Below are positions 26,158 to 35,037 of a DNA stretch of 64,000 bases, in pieces (position 1 is the first letter of the stretch; each line of letters starts with the position of its first letter). The notes under the pieces are model-generated. The model was not told the DNA's origin, ran no database searches, and saw only the letters and a program-made list of their open reading frames with translations. Origin of the DNA: Nitrospina sp. (GTDB lineage: Bacteria; Nitrospinota; Nitrospinia; Nitrospinales; JACRGP01). The position numbers and the translations under genes are program-made. The stretch spans positions 1-64,000 of the forward strand of contig JACAVV010000007.1 of assembly GCA_024648695.1 (NCBI GenBank). The letters are read 5' to 3'.

Positions 26158-26478
26158 GCCAGCCGCTTGTTTACCATGGATTCAATTACCAAAACGCCTT
26201 TATCACCCACCACAAACCCACCCGATGTGGCTACAGGATAACCTTTTGGGTTCTTCTCCCTGGCATCCGTTGGGTAATAGGCATAAACGCCATCGGACAA
26301 TTTTTCCATTTCGAGCTGAACGCTTCCGGCATCCCATACCAGCTGTTCTTTTTTTTTCATCTGTTTTATTGCCTTCTGCATGAACTGGGGTTGTTGCGTA
26401 AAGAACAGCCAATACAGTTGCAAAATTAAGCAGGACTCCTAAGGAAAACAGTTTTTTGGCTTTGTTCCTTAAATTCAT
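26158..26478 (-). pseudogene. Truncated, frameshifted MBL-fold hydrolase
   Basis: The ATG at 26478 overlaps the pirin stop (ATGA) and begins a signal peptide (KKLFSLGVLLNFATVLAVLYA...VHAEG). A run of nine A (complement of 26349-26357) shifts the frame; with eight A it would continue into KEQLVWDAGSVQLEMEKLSDGVYAYYP and TSGGFVVGDKGVLVIESMVNKRLA. That is the N-terminal half of a periplasmic metallo-beta-lactamase-fold hydrolase. The HxHxDH metal site, expected next, is absent because the gene runs straight into the element after tRNA-Leu. It was the last gene of the sigma-54 operon. Confidence 0.7.
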
Positions 26479-27275
26479 GATCCATTCCCTTCTCCATATA
26501 ATGGATAATCCACACTTGCAGGTATTTGGATAATGGCCAGGCGAAGTTTTTCTTCCTGATCTGCCCTAAAAAAAACCTGACCATACTCTTTCGCATGTAT
26601 AACTGCAAACTCCTTATTCTTTATAGAGTCTTTGCTTCCATTCACTTCATCAATAATCAAGCCGCTACCTTCGATGACTACAATGGCCAGAGAATAATTC
26701 TCCTGAAGTTGCCAGGTGAACTGATGACCTGGAGCAAGGGTAATCTCTTTCATGACCGCTTCCGTTTTGATTGCAACCGGTCCGGCTTCGCCAATGACCG
26801 ATTTAATGGCAACACCTTCAAACGATTCCGTTGGGAATTCTTCCGGAGACAATTCCTGATACGTTGGAGTCTGATGCATGGTTTCGCTAATATTGGGATC
26901 AAACCATATTTGAAAAAACTCATTATGCTCTCCCAGGGTTTGTTCTTCATGAGAAACCCCTGAACCGGTCTGCATCACCTGAGCGCCGCCGGCTTTCACT
27001 CGACTGTGATTCCCCAGGGTATCGTAATGGCCGATTTCGCCTTCCAACGCGTAACTCATAATTTCAAATGCCCGGTGCGGGTGAAGGCCAATTTTTCCGT
27101 ACCCTTTGGCTGTGGCCCAGGCCCAGTAAAACAAGGGACCGGTGTGGGCCACATGCGGACCGTGTCCGGGAAAGGCTATGGGTTTGGTTTCTGTAATTCT
27201 TCCACCATCAAACTGCCCGACCCCTTGAACACCCAAAGGGTATACTTTTATTTCCAGTGCGGTCGTGTCTTTCAT
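26475..27275 (-). CDS. Pirin family protein
   Basis: A 266-residue bicupin. The N-terminal cupin has the pirin metal site (GLHPHRAFEIMSYALEGEIGHYDTLGNHS: His, His, His, Glu) and the second contains GSGVSHEEQ. Pirins are iron proteins, some with quercetinase activity and some acting in redox-responsive control. It follows the glyoxalase-like gene by 12 bp in an operon with a CDGSH protein, suggesting a redox or electrophile-stress unit. It has no signal peptide. Confidence 0.9.
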   Translation of the reverse strand: MKDTTALEIKVYPLGVQGVGQFDGGRITETKPIAFPGHGPHVAHTGPLFYWAWATAKGYGKIGLHPHRAFEIMSYALEGEIGHYDTLGNHSRVKAGGAQVMQTGSGVSHEEQTLGEHNEFFQIWFDPNISETMHQTPTYQELSPEEFPTESFEGVAIKSVIGEAGPVAIKTEAVMKEITLAPGHQFTWQLQENYSLAIVVIEGSGLIIDEVNGSKDSIKNKEFAVIHAKEYGQVFFRADQEEKLRLAIIQIPASVDYPLYGEGNGS

Positions 27276-27287
27276 GACCTGTTTCCA

Positions 27288-27713
27288 TTATTTAGTGAAG
27301 TTAATTTCCAACTGATGGCCGTCAGGATCACGGAAATAAACAGATACGCTTTTTCCCCAATCACGCGGCTCACCATCCATCGCCACCCCTGCTTCTTTCA
27401 GAGCTTCAAGTGTGGCATCGAACCGATTATAAGAAGCATCGAACGCGAAATGCAGGTAACCGTCTTTTGTCATGATTTGATGCGCGGACTCCAGATTCAG
27501 GTCGGGCGATTCAAAAAGAGCGATTGCCACGTTTCCGGCATCTAATTCGATATGTTGCAGTCCCGCTTTGGTTTGAGTTCGCATTAGAACCGGAAACCCC
27601 AGAGTTTCGGTATAAAACTTTTCAGCCCGTTTCATGTTGGTGACGTTCAAAGCAAAATGACTGATTCCATTCAATTGAATTTTTGATTCCTTAAATGTTT
27701 CATTGGCATTCAT
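27288..27713 (-). CDS. Glyoxalase/VOC family protein
   Basis: A 141-residue protein of the vicinal oxygen chelate fold. It has two beta-alpha-beta-beta-beta units: HFALNVTNMKRAEKFYTETLGFPV ... HIELDAGNVAIALFE and YLHFAFDASYNRFDATLEALKEAG ... SVYFRDPDGHQLEINF. Metal ligands expected for the family are visible as His near the start of each unit and the terminal Glu. Substrate unknown (methylglyoxal adducts, fosfomycin-like or aromatic ring cleavage are all found in the family). It sits between CDGSH and pirin genes. Confidence 0.85.
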   Translation of the reverse strand: MNANETFKESKIQLNGISHFALNVTNMKRAEKFYTETLGFPVLMRTQTKAGLQHIELDAGNVAIALFESPDLNLESAHQIMTKDGYLHFAFDASYNRFDATLEALKEAGVAMDGEPRDWGKSVSVYFRDPDGHQLEINFTK

Positions 27714-27725
27714 TTTGTTTTCCTT

Positions 27726-27956
27726 TCATTTCTTAGTATGAGATCCATCGCAAAATGGGGAATTATCCGTTTGACCGCAACCGCAAATAGCGACCTTTTT
27801 CGGTTCGGAAATGTCTACGGTGGCGGGAGATTTTCCTGTGTTGCTGTTTTCGTGGGACCCGTCACAATAGGGCTTGTTCGTGGACTCGCCACAGGCACAA
27901 TAATGTTTGGTTCCTGATGTTTCATCCACCAGGTAAGGTTCGTATTGGTAAGCCAT
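27726..27956 (-). CDS. Dual CDGSH iron-sulfur protein
   Basis: 76 residues with two CDGSH motifs: [16 protein letters not shown] and [16 protein letters not shown], each giving the 3-Cys, 1-His ligand set of a 2Fe-2S cluster of the mitoNEET type. First gene of the operon downstream of the sigma-54 promoter; AAGGA precedes the ATG. Likely cytoplasmic redox or cluster-transfer protein. Confidence 0.92.
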   Translation of the reverse strand: MAYQYEPYLVDETSGTKHYCACGESTNKPYCDGSHENSNTGKSPATVDISEPKKVAICGCGQTDNSPFCDGSHTKK

Positions 27957-28005
27957 TTCATCGTTCCTTGATTCTGAGGTTAAATCGAGCTGTCACTTTA
28001 TAGAG

Positions 28006-28021
28006 AGCATATCCCGTGCCA
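28006..28021 (-). promoter_or_regulatory. Sigma-54 (-24/-12) promoter
   Basis: Read on the minus strand: TGGCACGGGATATGCT. It matches the consensus TGGCACG-N4-TTGCW with exact GG-to-GC spacing and one mismatch in the -12 element. It points at the CDGSH start at 27956, about 50 bp away. Confidence 0.75.
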
Positions 28022-28089
28022 AACTGCCTCAGTCACCCCAAAGCCTTTTGTTATAAATAGTTACTACAAATCCACCGGACATCTCTTTG

Positions 28090-28134
28090 CTACTCAAATG
28101 AGTAGATTGCGAAATATAGTAGAAAAACTACTCA
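28090..28134. promoter_or_regulatory. Putative activator binding sites (UAS)
   Basis: A palindrome CTACTCA-AA-TGAGTAG (28090-28105) and a second pair AGTAG-N5-CTACT (28118-28132), which repeats the CTACTCA half-site (28128-28134). They lie about 70-115 bp upstream of the sigma-54 promoter and just before the divergent activator gene. This is where enhancer sites for sigma-54 activators are usually found. Confidence 0.6.
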
Positions 28135-28198
28135 AAACCGTATAGCATTGCTGGCCGTACCTTTCCTGATATATCAATCTGAAACTGGAGACATCAAG

Positions 28199-29641
28199 GT
28201 GGAGAAAAGGAACAGCTTAAAGAGAAAGTTGGAACTGGCAGAGTTCACTATTGAACATTCTGGAGACGGTATTTTCTTTCACGATTGTCTTGGCAATATA
28301 TTAAAGGCTAATCCATCGGCATGCAGACTATTCGCTTATTCTGAAAATGAATTTTCCCGTTTGACCGTTCAAGACATCAATCCTCATTCCACCCATAAGT
28401 CCTGGCAAAAGTTCTGGAAGAATCTCAAAAAGTCTAAAACGCTGTCTTTTGAAGAGAACCACCATACCAGGGAAGGAAACGAAATTCCTTTGGACGTGAC
28501 GGCTAATTATTTGGAATTTGACGGTCAGGAATATGCGGTCTCCTTCATTCGGGACATCTCAAGTCGAAAAAAAATTGAAGAAGAAAAAGAAAAAGCTTTT
28601 GAGGAGATTTGCAGACTGCGCAGTCAGTTGGAAATGGAAAATGAATACCTCAATGAAGAGGTGCAGGAACTTCAGGCCTTTGGCACCATCATTGGAAAAA
28701 GTTTTCCTTTGCAAAATATATTGCAACAGATCAGGATGGTTTCTCCCACAGATGCCAACGTTCTGATTACCGGAGAATCCGGAACCGGCAAAGAGCTTAT
28801 CGCCCACGAAATTCACAAACAAAGTCCAAGGGCCTCCCGACCTTTGATTCGAGTCAACTGTGCTTCCATTCCAGGGGAGTTGTATGAAAGTGAATTTTTT
28901 GGTCACGTTAAAGGAGCTTTCACCGGGGCCATAAAGGATCGTGTAGGACGATTCGAACTGGCAAACGGAGGAACGCTCTTTTTGGATGAGGTTGGTGAAA
29001 TTCCTTTGGAATTGCAAAGCAAATTACTTCGAGTCCTTCAGGAAGGCACCTTCGAACGCGTAGGTGATGAAAAGACCTTTAAGACAGATGTAAGATTAAT
29101 AGTTGCAACCAATCGGAACTTAAAGAAAGAGGTTGACAATGGAAATTTCAGAGAAGACCTTTTTTATCGATTAAACGTCTTTCCTGTTGAAGTGCCACCT
29201 TTAAGGGAAAGAAAGGAAGACATCCCTTTATTGGCCCACCATTTTTTTAAACTTGCTCAGAAAAAGTTTCATCGAGCTGGAATCAAATTGTCCAGGGCCG
29301 ATTTAATCGAACTGCAAAATTATGATTGGCCGGGAAACATCAGAGAACTTCAAAATATAATAGAGCGCGCTGTGATCATTGCTCAATCTGGAAAATTGGA
29401 ATTTGATTTACCCAGGGGTTCTCAAAAAATAAACATATCTTCTCCAGATCAACATGGAAAAATTTCTGAAAACGTTCTAACTTTTAAAGAGATGAAACGA
29501 TTGGAGCGTGAAAATATTCTCCGCGCCTTGAAAAACACCAACTGGAAGATCTTCGGGAAGGATGGAGCCGCTGTCTTGTTGGGAATTCCCCCTACTACAC
29601 TGACCACCCGGATTAAAAGAATGGATTTGAAAAAGACATAG
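28199..29641 (+). CDS. PAS-domain sigma-54 activator
   Basis: 480 residues from the GTG at 28199, chosen because GGAG lies 8 nt upstream; a TTG 51 nt earlier has no site. N-terminal PAS sensor (about 15-130), a linker helix, a sigma-54 AAA+ domain (Walker A GESGTGKE, the sigma-54-contacting GAFTGA loop, Walker [15 protein letters not shown]-fingers in [22 protein letters not shown]), and a C-terminal Fis-type helix-turn-helix. No receiver domain, so it is controlled by its PAS ligand. It diverges from the CDGSH operon, which has a sigma-54 promoter, and is the obvious candidate activator. Its paralogue sits at the right edge of the window. Confidence 0.92.
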   Translation: MEKRNSLKRKLELAEFTIEHSGDGIFFHDCLGNILKANPSACRLFAYSENEFSRLTVQDINPHSTHKSWQKFWKNLKKSKTLSFEENHHTREGNEIPLDVTANYLEFDGQEYAVSFIRDISSRKKIEEEKEKAFEEICRLRSQLEMENEYLNEEVQELQAFGTIIGKSFPLQNILQQIRMVSPTDANVLITGESGTGKELIAHEIHKQSPRASRPLIRVNCASIPGELYESEFFGHVKGAFTGAIKDRVGRFELANGGTLFLDEVGEIPLELQSKLLRVLQEGTFERVGDEKTFKTDVRLIVATNRNLKKEVDNGNFREDLFYRLNVFPVEVPPLRERKEDIPLLAHHFFKLAQKKFHRAGIKLSRADLIELQNYDWPGNIRELQNIIERAVIIAQSGKLEFDLPRGSQKINISSPDQHGKISENVLTFKEMKRLERENILRALKNTNWKIFGKDGAAVLLGIPPTTLTTRIKRMDLKKT

Positions 29642-29643
29642 TT

Positions 29644-30491
29644 GGCCCTGAAAAAAGGGTGATTTCCCCAGGAAGTCCCTGATTCAGGTAAATTTTTTAT
29701 ACGGGAATAGTTTGAAGTTTCCATTTTCGGCACCATTGAAAAAGAAACCATAAGAAAGCCCGGAGGAGCTTTCTGATATTGTGGCCTGAGCAACATAGCA
29801 GGGCGTTGATCCGGTTCCCTTCTTTTCCAAGCAGGTAGTTCCTTCCCATACATCCATCGTTTTTCATGTGTCCGACCACCGGTTCAATGGCCGATCTGCG
29901 TTTCAATCATTTTCTCAGCGAAGGCTTTTTTTTCCTCTTGCCCCGATTCCCGATGTGCACCCTGGGATTGCCTTGGCTATTGTGGCCCCGGTATCCCAAG
30001 TCAACGAAAACTTCTTTTGTTCTACGTTCTGTCAGGCGTTCAGCCTGTTCTACTGCTTGGTTCAAGGTATGTCCATCATAAGGATTGCCATGCAAAGCAT
30101 GAATCCCCACCACAAAAGTATTGCCAGTAAGGGTTTTCCATCCATTGACTCACCACTTCCTCATCACTCAACCCATGCGCATGTTTCAGGTAGTGCAAGC
30201 CCACCATCAAACGGGTTGGCTTCGCTGGGCGACTCTGTTCGCTATAAAGCGCTCCAAACGTCTTATCGAATTCGGACCACTCGATCACCGACGATAAACG
30301 GACCAAAGGGTGCTTCTCGTCACACAAAAAAATCCAGGTTCACTTCGAATAAATTCTGTTGAGGATCTCGCGCTTTCGCTTGAATAAAATCACCAGCTTT
30401 CGAAGGTTTTTCAACAAGTTTTGGCGATTTTACTATACTTAAAATCCCGGTTCAGCCTTTATTAACGCGCTTATAATACTTTTTCAGGGAC
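29644..30491 (-). mobile_element. Degraded IS5-type insertion sequence
   Basis: Ends GGCCCTGAAAAA (29644) and, inverted, GTCCCTGAAAAA (30491) form near-perfect terminal repeats. Inside are pieces of an IS5-like DDE transposase on the minus strand: the N-terminal piece at about 30330-30130 (MVGLHYLKHAHGLSDEEVV, NPYWQYFCGG), then an internal deletion, then GIHALHGNPYDGHTL and EVFVDLGYRGHN, then in another frame SAIEPVVGHMKNDGCMGRN and INALLCCSGHNIRKLLR. About 850 bp remain, less than a complete element. It lies 2 bp after the stop of the sigma-54 activator. No clear target duplication. Confidence 0.75.
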
Positions 30492-30601
30492 GACTCAATA
30501 ACATTGAGTTTTGGGGAAGGGCTTGCCGGAAGCCGGATTCGTTGACTCCGCCTGATATTCGACAAGGCTTATTAACGCTAGGGTTAGGGTATAAATCAAC
30601 G

Positions 30602-30709
30602 ATGAACATTTACCCTGTCAATTCTTTAATCCTTCTGGTTGTCTTGCTTTTCCCCGTAAATTTGTTGGGAGGCGAAAGGACCCTTCTGATTTCTGAGGAG
30701 AAATTCTAA
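30602..30709 (+). CDS. Tiny exported peptide or signal-peptide remnant
   Basis: 35 codons: a signal-like hydrophobic stretch (SLILLVVLLFPVNLLGG) followed by 11 polar residues and a stop. No clear ribosome site. It may be the front of a lost secreted gene. The gap up to 30919 otherwise holds nothing clear. Confidence 0.25.
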   Translation: MNIYPVNSLILLVVLLFPVNLLGGERTLLISEEKF

Positions 30710-30919
30710 AAAAATCGTCACCTCCATTTTCGAATATTTTGCGGTATCTCTCGCCTAGTATATAAGGGCTCTTTTATTCGGGATTTAATGATTTAGTTTA
30801 TAGCTATTAAAATACTTGACCCACTTAAGACCTCGTTAAAATATTGAAATTATTGCGTATAGGGCTCGCGTTGGGTTATAATTTCACCAACAATACATTA
30901 AGGGTTTTCAAATTTAAAA

Positions 30920-31687
30920 ATGGCACAAAAATCAACCATAGAATGGACAAACGCAACATGGAATCCCGTAACGGGTTGTACAAAAATCAGTGCTGGTTGC
31001 GATAATTGTTATGCAGAGCGTTTTTCAGAGCGTTTTAGAGGTGTGAAGGGTCACCCATTTGAAACTGGTTTTGACCTTACACTTAGACCTGATCGTGTTA
31101 AACAGCCGCTCACGTGGAAGAAATCGAAAATGGTGTTCGTAAATTCCATGAGCGACTTATTCCAAAAAGAAATACCAAAAGAATACATAACAAGTGTTTT
31201 TGAAACGATGGAGAAGGCAGACTGGCATATATTCCAAGTGCTAACAAAGCGTAGCTCCCTCATGCGAGACTTTATCAATGATCGTTATAAGAATGACGCT
31301 GTTCCAGAGCATATTTGGTTGGGAACATCAGTCGAAGACTATACTAAACGTTCACGGATCAAACATATTCAAGATACCAATGCCAAAGTACGCTTCCTGT
31401 CAATTGAGCCACTTATAGGTTCGCCGGGGGAAATGAATTTATCGGGTATTCAATGGGTCATTGTGGGTGGTGAAAGCGGCCCCTATGCAAGACCTATGCA
31501 ATTGTCTTGGGCGCGCTCTATACGCGATCAATGTGTTGAGCAGGAAGTCCCTTTCTTCTTTAAACAATGGGGGGGATTTAGGCCTAAATCAGGCGGAAGA
31601 GAACTAGATGGAAAAGAATGGAATGAATTTCCACAACTGTCAAAACGTAGCTCTGCCCCTCAAGAACTATATGTAGCCGCAGAGTGA
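30920..31687 (+). CDS. DUF5131 (phage Gp37/Gp68-type) three-Cys protein
   Basis: A 255-residue protein of the Gp37/Gp68 family. The N-terminus holds the family hallmark IEWTNATWNPVTGC, then C20-x6-C27-x2-C30 with CYAERF, a pattern reminiscent of radical SAM cluster binding. Other conserved blocks: FVNSMSDLF, FQVLTKR, IWLGTSVED, LSIEPLIG, WVIVGGESG and FFFKQWGG. Biochemical role unknown. It ends 4 bp before TcmP, the usual partner. AT-rich compared with the flanks, and located inside the tRNA-bounded segment. Confidence 0.9.
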   Translation: MAQKSTIEWTNATWNPVTGCTKISAGCDNCYAERFSERFRGVKGHPFETGFDLTLRPDRVKQPLTWKKSKMVFVNSMSDLFQKEIPKEYITSVFETMEKADWHIFQVLTKRSSLMRDFINDRYKNDAVPEHIWLGTSVEDYTKRSRIKHIQDTNAKVRFLSIEPLIGSPGEMNLSGIQWVIVGGESGPYARPMQLSWARSIRDQCVEQEVPFFFKQWGGFRPKSGGRELDGKEWNEFPQLSKRSSAPQELYVAAE

Positions 31688-31691
31688 TCAA

Positions 31692-32816
31692 ATGTCTGAA
31701 GAAGGTTATTTATGGGAATGCCCACCTAGAACAAAGGCAAAACTAGAAATATTAAAAGATTATCTTGGTGCATGGTTTGGCATACTTGCCAATACAGGAT
31801 TCAGGCATGTTTATTACATTGATGGATTTTGCGGTCCGGGTGAATACCTAGGTGGTGAAGAGGGTTCCCCTGTAATAGCGGCTCGTCTTGCAAGTAGCAC
31901 AGCCCAGAAATATCAAGGATTTAAAGCTTCTTTGATATTCATCGATAGTGACCCCAAAGCCTTAACGCATTTAAGAACTCTTGATGCAATTAAAAATCAA
32001 CACTCTAACGTTAAGATAGTTCTTAAAGAAGGTGCATTTACAGATGAAACAGAAAGTATTAAAGAAGTATTGAATCAGAATCCCAATAGCCCAACGTTCA
32101 GTTTTATTGATCCATTTGGTTTTGGCCATAGCCCAATAGAAAAAATAAAACTATTAATGCACAACCAGAGAAGTGAAATATTTGTCAATTTCATGTGCGG
32201 CTTTATGAACCGCTTTAAAGAACATGAAAATGAAGAAATCACTGGAAAAATCAAAAACATGGTTGGTGAAGAGGATCTTAGTCCCATTAATAATGCTGAT
32301 GATTCCATAGATGCTTTTTGTTTAGCGTTTGAAAATAATTTAAAGAGTATTGGTCGCTTCACTTTAAAATTCTTGATGAGGGATGAAAATCATATTCGAG
32401 ATAATGCTTTTTTCTTCTGTGGTCGGAACGCTATGGGCTTTAAAAAAATTAAACAGGCAATGTGGAAAGTTGACCCTGAACACGGAAACTCTTTTTCGGC
32501 CCATCGAGTAGCATCAAAAAGCCAATTACAGACAGATCTATTTGAAATTGGACCACAAACATATCCTCTTTCTGGGATGATTCAAGAAAAATTTCAAGGC
32601 CGTCACAATGTTTCGGTTGAAGAAATTTTCAAATGGGTGGTTGAAGAAACCGATACCTTTCTTAGCCGCCACGCCAGAATTGAGCTAGAAAACCTGCTGG
32701 AAAAAGGCATTATTACATCTATAACGGACCCCTCAGGCTCTATACGTGCACGCCGTAAAAATAACTGGCCCGATCGCTTGTTATTGAATTTTGCAGAACA
32801 GCAAAATTCACACTAA
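31692..32816 (+). CDS. Three-Cys-motif partner protein TcmP
   Basis: A 374-residue protein. It starts with WECPPRTKAKLEILKDYLGAWF and YYIDGFCGPGEYLGGEEGSP, continues with FIDSDPKAL and SFIDPFGFG, and ends in a winged-helix-like region. The G-x-G loop and acidic D/E after successive strands resemble a Rossmann methyltransferase-like fold. TcmP genes are defined by sitting next to three-Cys-motif (DUF5131) genes, as here. The pair is sporadic in bacteria and phages; its activity is not established to my knowledge. A nucleic-acid-modifying or defence role is inference. Confidence 0.9.
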   Translation: MSEEGYLWECPPRTKAKLEILKDYLGAWFGILANTGFRHVYYIDGFCGPGEYLGGEEGSPVIAARLASSTAQKYQGFKASLIFIDSDPKALTHLRTLDAIKNQHSNVKIVLKEGAFTDETESIKEVLNQNPNSPTFSFIDPFGFGHSPIEKIKLLMHNQRSEIFVNFMCGFMNRFKEHENEEITGKIKNMVGEEDLSPINNADDSIDAFCLAFENNLKSIGRFTLKFLMRDENHIRDNAFFFCGRNAMGFKKIKQAMWKVDPEHGNSFSAHRVASKSQLQTDLFEIGPQTYPLSGMIQEKFQGRHNVSVEEIFKWVVEETDTFLSRHARIELENLLEKGIITSITDPSGSIRARRKNNWPDRLLLNFAEQQNSH

Positions 32817-32849
32817 TTAATTCAAATAAATTAGAAAAGGGTGCTTTGC

Positions 32850-32885
32850 AACCCTCCCTATCCGGGAAGGAAGGGGGTGAAGGGG
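32850..32885. repeat. Dispersed CCCTC/GAGGG palindrome, copy 4
   Basis: AACCCTCCCTATCC / GGGAAGGAAGGGGGTGAAGG, an imperfect hairpin just after TcmP. Same family as the other copies. Confidence 0.45.
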
Positions 32886-32999
32886 CCAAGTCTTTTATTG
32901 GACTATTGACTATAAATTTTCATCTGAAGGAGTTGCTGAAGTCGTCAGGTCAACTTGCCCCTCAATCTCAGGTTGGTTGAATGGGATGGTCCTGTTTCA

Positions 33000-33092
33000 T
33001 GGGAGGAAGTTTGAACAAAAAACTTTCGATTCGCCCAAAAGAAAGACTGAACGCTGGGAAACGTTCAGCAAGTCGGCTTCTCCGGCGAGGAG
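33000..33092 (-). repeat. tRNA-Leu downstream element, copy 2
   Basis: Read on the minus strand directly after tRNA-Leu(UAA): TGCTGAACGTTTCCC, then TCAGTCTTTCTTTTGGGCGA, then AATCGAAAGTTTTTTGTTCA. It aligns with the stretch after tRNA-Leu(UAG). The reverse strand of both copies reads as similar peptides (FE...PKRK...TFS...AKGG-RT-TV), so translation of the antisense of these tRNAs gives spurious ORFs. Confidence 0.65.
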
Positions 33093-33176
33093 TGCGAAGG
33101 GCGGGAATCGAACCCGCACGGTGTTTCCACCGCAGGATTTTAAGTCCTGTGCGTCTACCAGTTCCGCCACCCTCGC
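33093..33176 (-). tRNA. tRNA-Leu (UAA)
   Basis: A complete class-II tRNA on the minus strand: acceptor GCGAGGG/CCTTCGC, D-arm TAGACGC, anticodon stem-loop CAGGA-CTTAAAA-TCCTG with anticodon UAA, long variable arm GGTGGAAACACC, T-arm GCGGG-TTCGATT-CCCGC. The 3' end is A then CT, so CCA is not encoded, unlike the UAG gene. Confidence 0.96.
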
Positions 33177-33398
33177 ATGGTGTGTTCTATCTTATATTAT
33201 TTTGTCCGGTTCCCCAACTGGTTTTGCCTTCTGGGGAGACAGGCAGTCTCCCTGCTTGTGGACCGGGCTGAAATCTTATCAGGATTTTAAAAAAAATCAA
33301 TCGCACTCTTCCATATTTACTTGCAAATACTGACGGTTTGTTGACAATGAGGGACATACCCTGATTTTCATCGTTCAACCTTCCTTCTTTGTCTTGTC

Positions 33399-34226
33399 AT
33401 GCGATTTCCTCAGCGTGTTTTGAAAAAAATCCTCACTGCCGATTGCGATTTTCAGTCTCTTGAAGATACCGGTGAGCCCCTCGACCAATTCGTCGAAACC
33501 CTGCGCACCGCCCAGGAATGTCGCAAATCACGCACCTGGCTGATCGAACATGCGGGGTTCGATCCGGTGGTTTCGCCGGAGATGTTTTTTGCGCTGTTGG
33601 ATATCCGGGAAATCAATGTGGTGGAAACGCCCAACCGTGATCTGGATATCGATGTGATTCGTCTGAAAGATCAGCGAAATCCCGATGATCCGGTTTCTGT
33701 GGGCGACCTCAACCGGGTTCTCCGTGAACTGTTCCGCACCTTCAGCCAGTATCAGGAGGTGGTGACCCAGGATTTCCAAACGCTTTTCTTCAGAAAAGAC
33801 ATGACGGCGGACAAGGTGGTCCGGTTGGAAGCATGGATTGAAAAAATGAAAGCGCTTCAATGGAAACGGGTGGGGTATTTGTTCAATATCCTGAAGGTGC
33901 GTGCCCTGGAGCAGGAAATCCGGAAGGAATGCCCGAATTACGCAAACACGCCTCCCTTTCACGCGAGCCTGATTCCTTTGGAACGGGAGCTAAACTTGTA
34001 TCAACAAACTTTGGCTTTGAACGAAAAATGGCGGGCGCTGGGGCTCGACGGGTTTCGGCTCCTCCGAAACGACACGGTTTCCCTGACTTTACAGCATCTG
34101 GAAAAACTGGGCAACGGGGTCTGGTCCCTGGTTTACAATAGCCCCAACCTTGCAAAAACCCTGGAGTTGACGGGGATCCGGTTTGCGGATGTCACCACCA
34201 TTTTTGAGAATCCCCGCTTCCTTTGA
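33399..34226 (+). CDS. Hypothetical protein
   Basis: 275 residues, soluble, mostly helical by composition, with no signal peptide. No motif I recognise. It contains three Cys that are not in a metal-binding pattern. It stands alone between tRNA-Leu(UAA) and an LRR gene. Confidence 0.6.
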   Translation: MRFPQRVLKKILTADCDFQSLEDTGEPLDQFVETLRTAQECRKSRTWLIEHAGFDPVVSPEMFFALLDIREINVVETPNRDLDIDVIRLKDQRNPDDPVSVGDLNRVLRELFRTFSQYQEVVTQDFQTLFFRKDMTADKVVRLEAWIEKMKALQWKRVGYLFNILKVRALEQEIRKECPNYANTPPFHASLIPLERELNLYQQTLALNEKWRALGLDGFRLLRNDTVSLTLQHLEKLGNGVWSLVYNSPNLAKTLELTGIRFADVTTIFENPRFL

Positions 34227-34251
34227 AGTTCCGTGACATTCCTTTCCAGTT

Positions 34252-34806
34252 TCAATTCTGAACTGCTTTTACCTGGAAGCCTTCTTCCTTATCGAGAAGG
34301 AGTTGTTTGATATTGGTCAGTTTTTGCGCTTCCAGAAGAGCCTTCTTACCTTCTTCCTTGATTTTGTTCAAGCGCATATCGAGCCGGACCAGATTGGTGA
34401 ACAGGGGTAAAAATTTGGCTATCGCTCTGGCGCCTTCATCGGTCACGTTGTTGTCCGAGAGGTTGAGGCTGGTCAGGGTCAGCAGGTTGTCGGAAATGGC
34501 GACGTATTTCACCCCTTCGTTCCCCAACTCATTGTAGGTCAAATTGAGGCTTTTCAGGTTCACCAGATATTCCGAATTGGTGATGTGCCTGATCCCTTTA
34601 ACACCAATGAGATTGGTTCCCAGTTCCAGGGTGGTCAGATCTTTCAGTTTTTCGTAGCCTGCGAGGTCCTTGGTGCCGTACTCCCTGAGGTAACTGGCGG
34701 TCAAATCGAGCGTTTTGCCGTCTGGGGAAAGAGCTTCATCAATGAGAGCCCGGGTTTCATCTGATTTGGTATAACCTTTAGAATACTTGTTACCTGAATA
34801 ATCCAT
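34252..34806 (-). CDS. RNI-type leucine-rich-repeat protein
   Basis: 184 residues, cytoplasmic (no signal). About five ribonuclease-inhibitor-type repeats of 24-28 residues from residue 30 on, e.g. LKDLTTLELGTNLIGVKGIRHI, LVNLKSLNLTYNELGNEGVKYV, LTSLNLSDNNVTDEGARAIA and LVRLDMRLNKIKEEGKKAL. Such proteins bind partner proteins through a curved solenoid. A larger relative is encoded at 42334-43683. No neighbour suggests the partner. Confidence 0.85.
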   Translation of the reverse strand: MDYSGNKYSKGYTKSDETRALIDEALSPDGKTLDLTASYLREYGTKDLAGYEKLKDLTTLELGTNLIGVKGIRHITNSEYLVNLKSLNLTYNELGNEGVKYVAISDNLLTLTSLNLSDNNVTDEGARAIAKFLPLFTNLVRLDMRLNKIKEEGKKALLEAQKLTNIKQLLLDKEEGFQVKAVQN

Positions 34807-35037
34807 GTGGGTACCTTATTAAATTTCCATTGATTTTGAATATTATCGCTTTTGAAATCAATAACATTTGGAGTGCTTTCTTATCTACAACATATTCTCG
34901 ATTCGTGAGAAACGCCTGGCAATTAAAAGGAAACACTTAAAGGGTTTGATTTTTGGACGAAATAATTTATGATATAGGCATTATATAATAAGAAATCAAA
35001 CTTTGTTCAACCTTTTAAAGCTTTCAGGAGTTTTTTA

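Noticed and set aside
30493-30512. A possible terminator hairpin (ACTCAAT-N3-ATTGAGT-TTT) after the IS remnant
   Set aside because: The stem is AT-rich and the T-run is only three or four bases, so it is too weak to call.
32977-33333. A 118-codon + strand ORF across tRNA-Leu(UAA)
   Set aside because: It reads the antisense of the tRNA and its downstream element and has no independent support.
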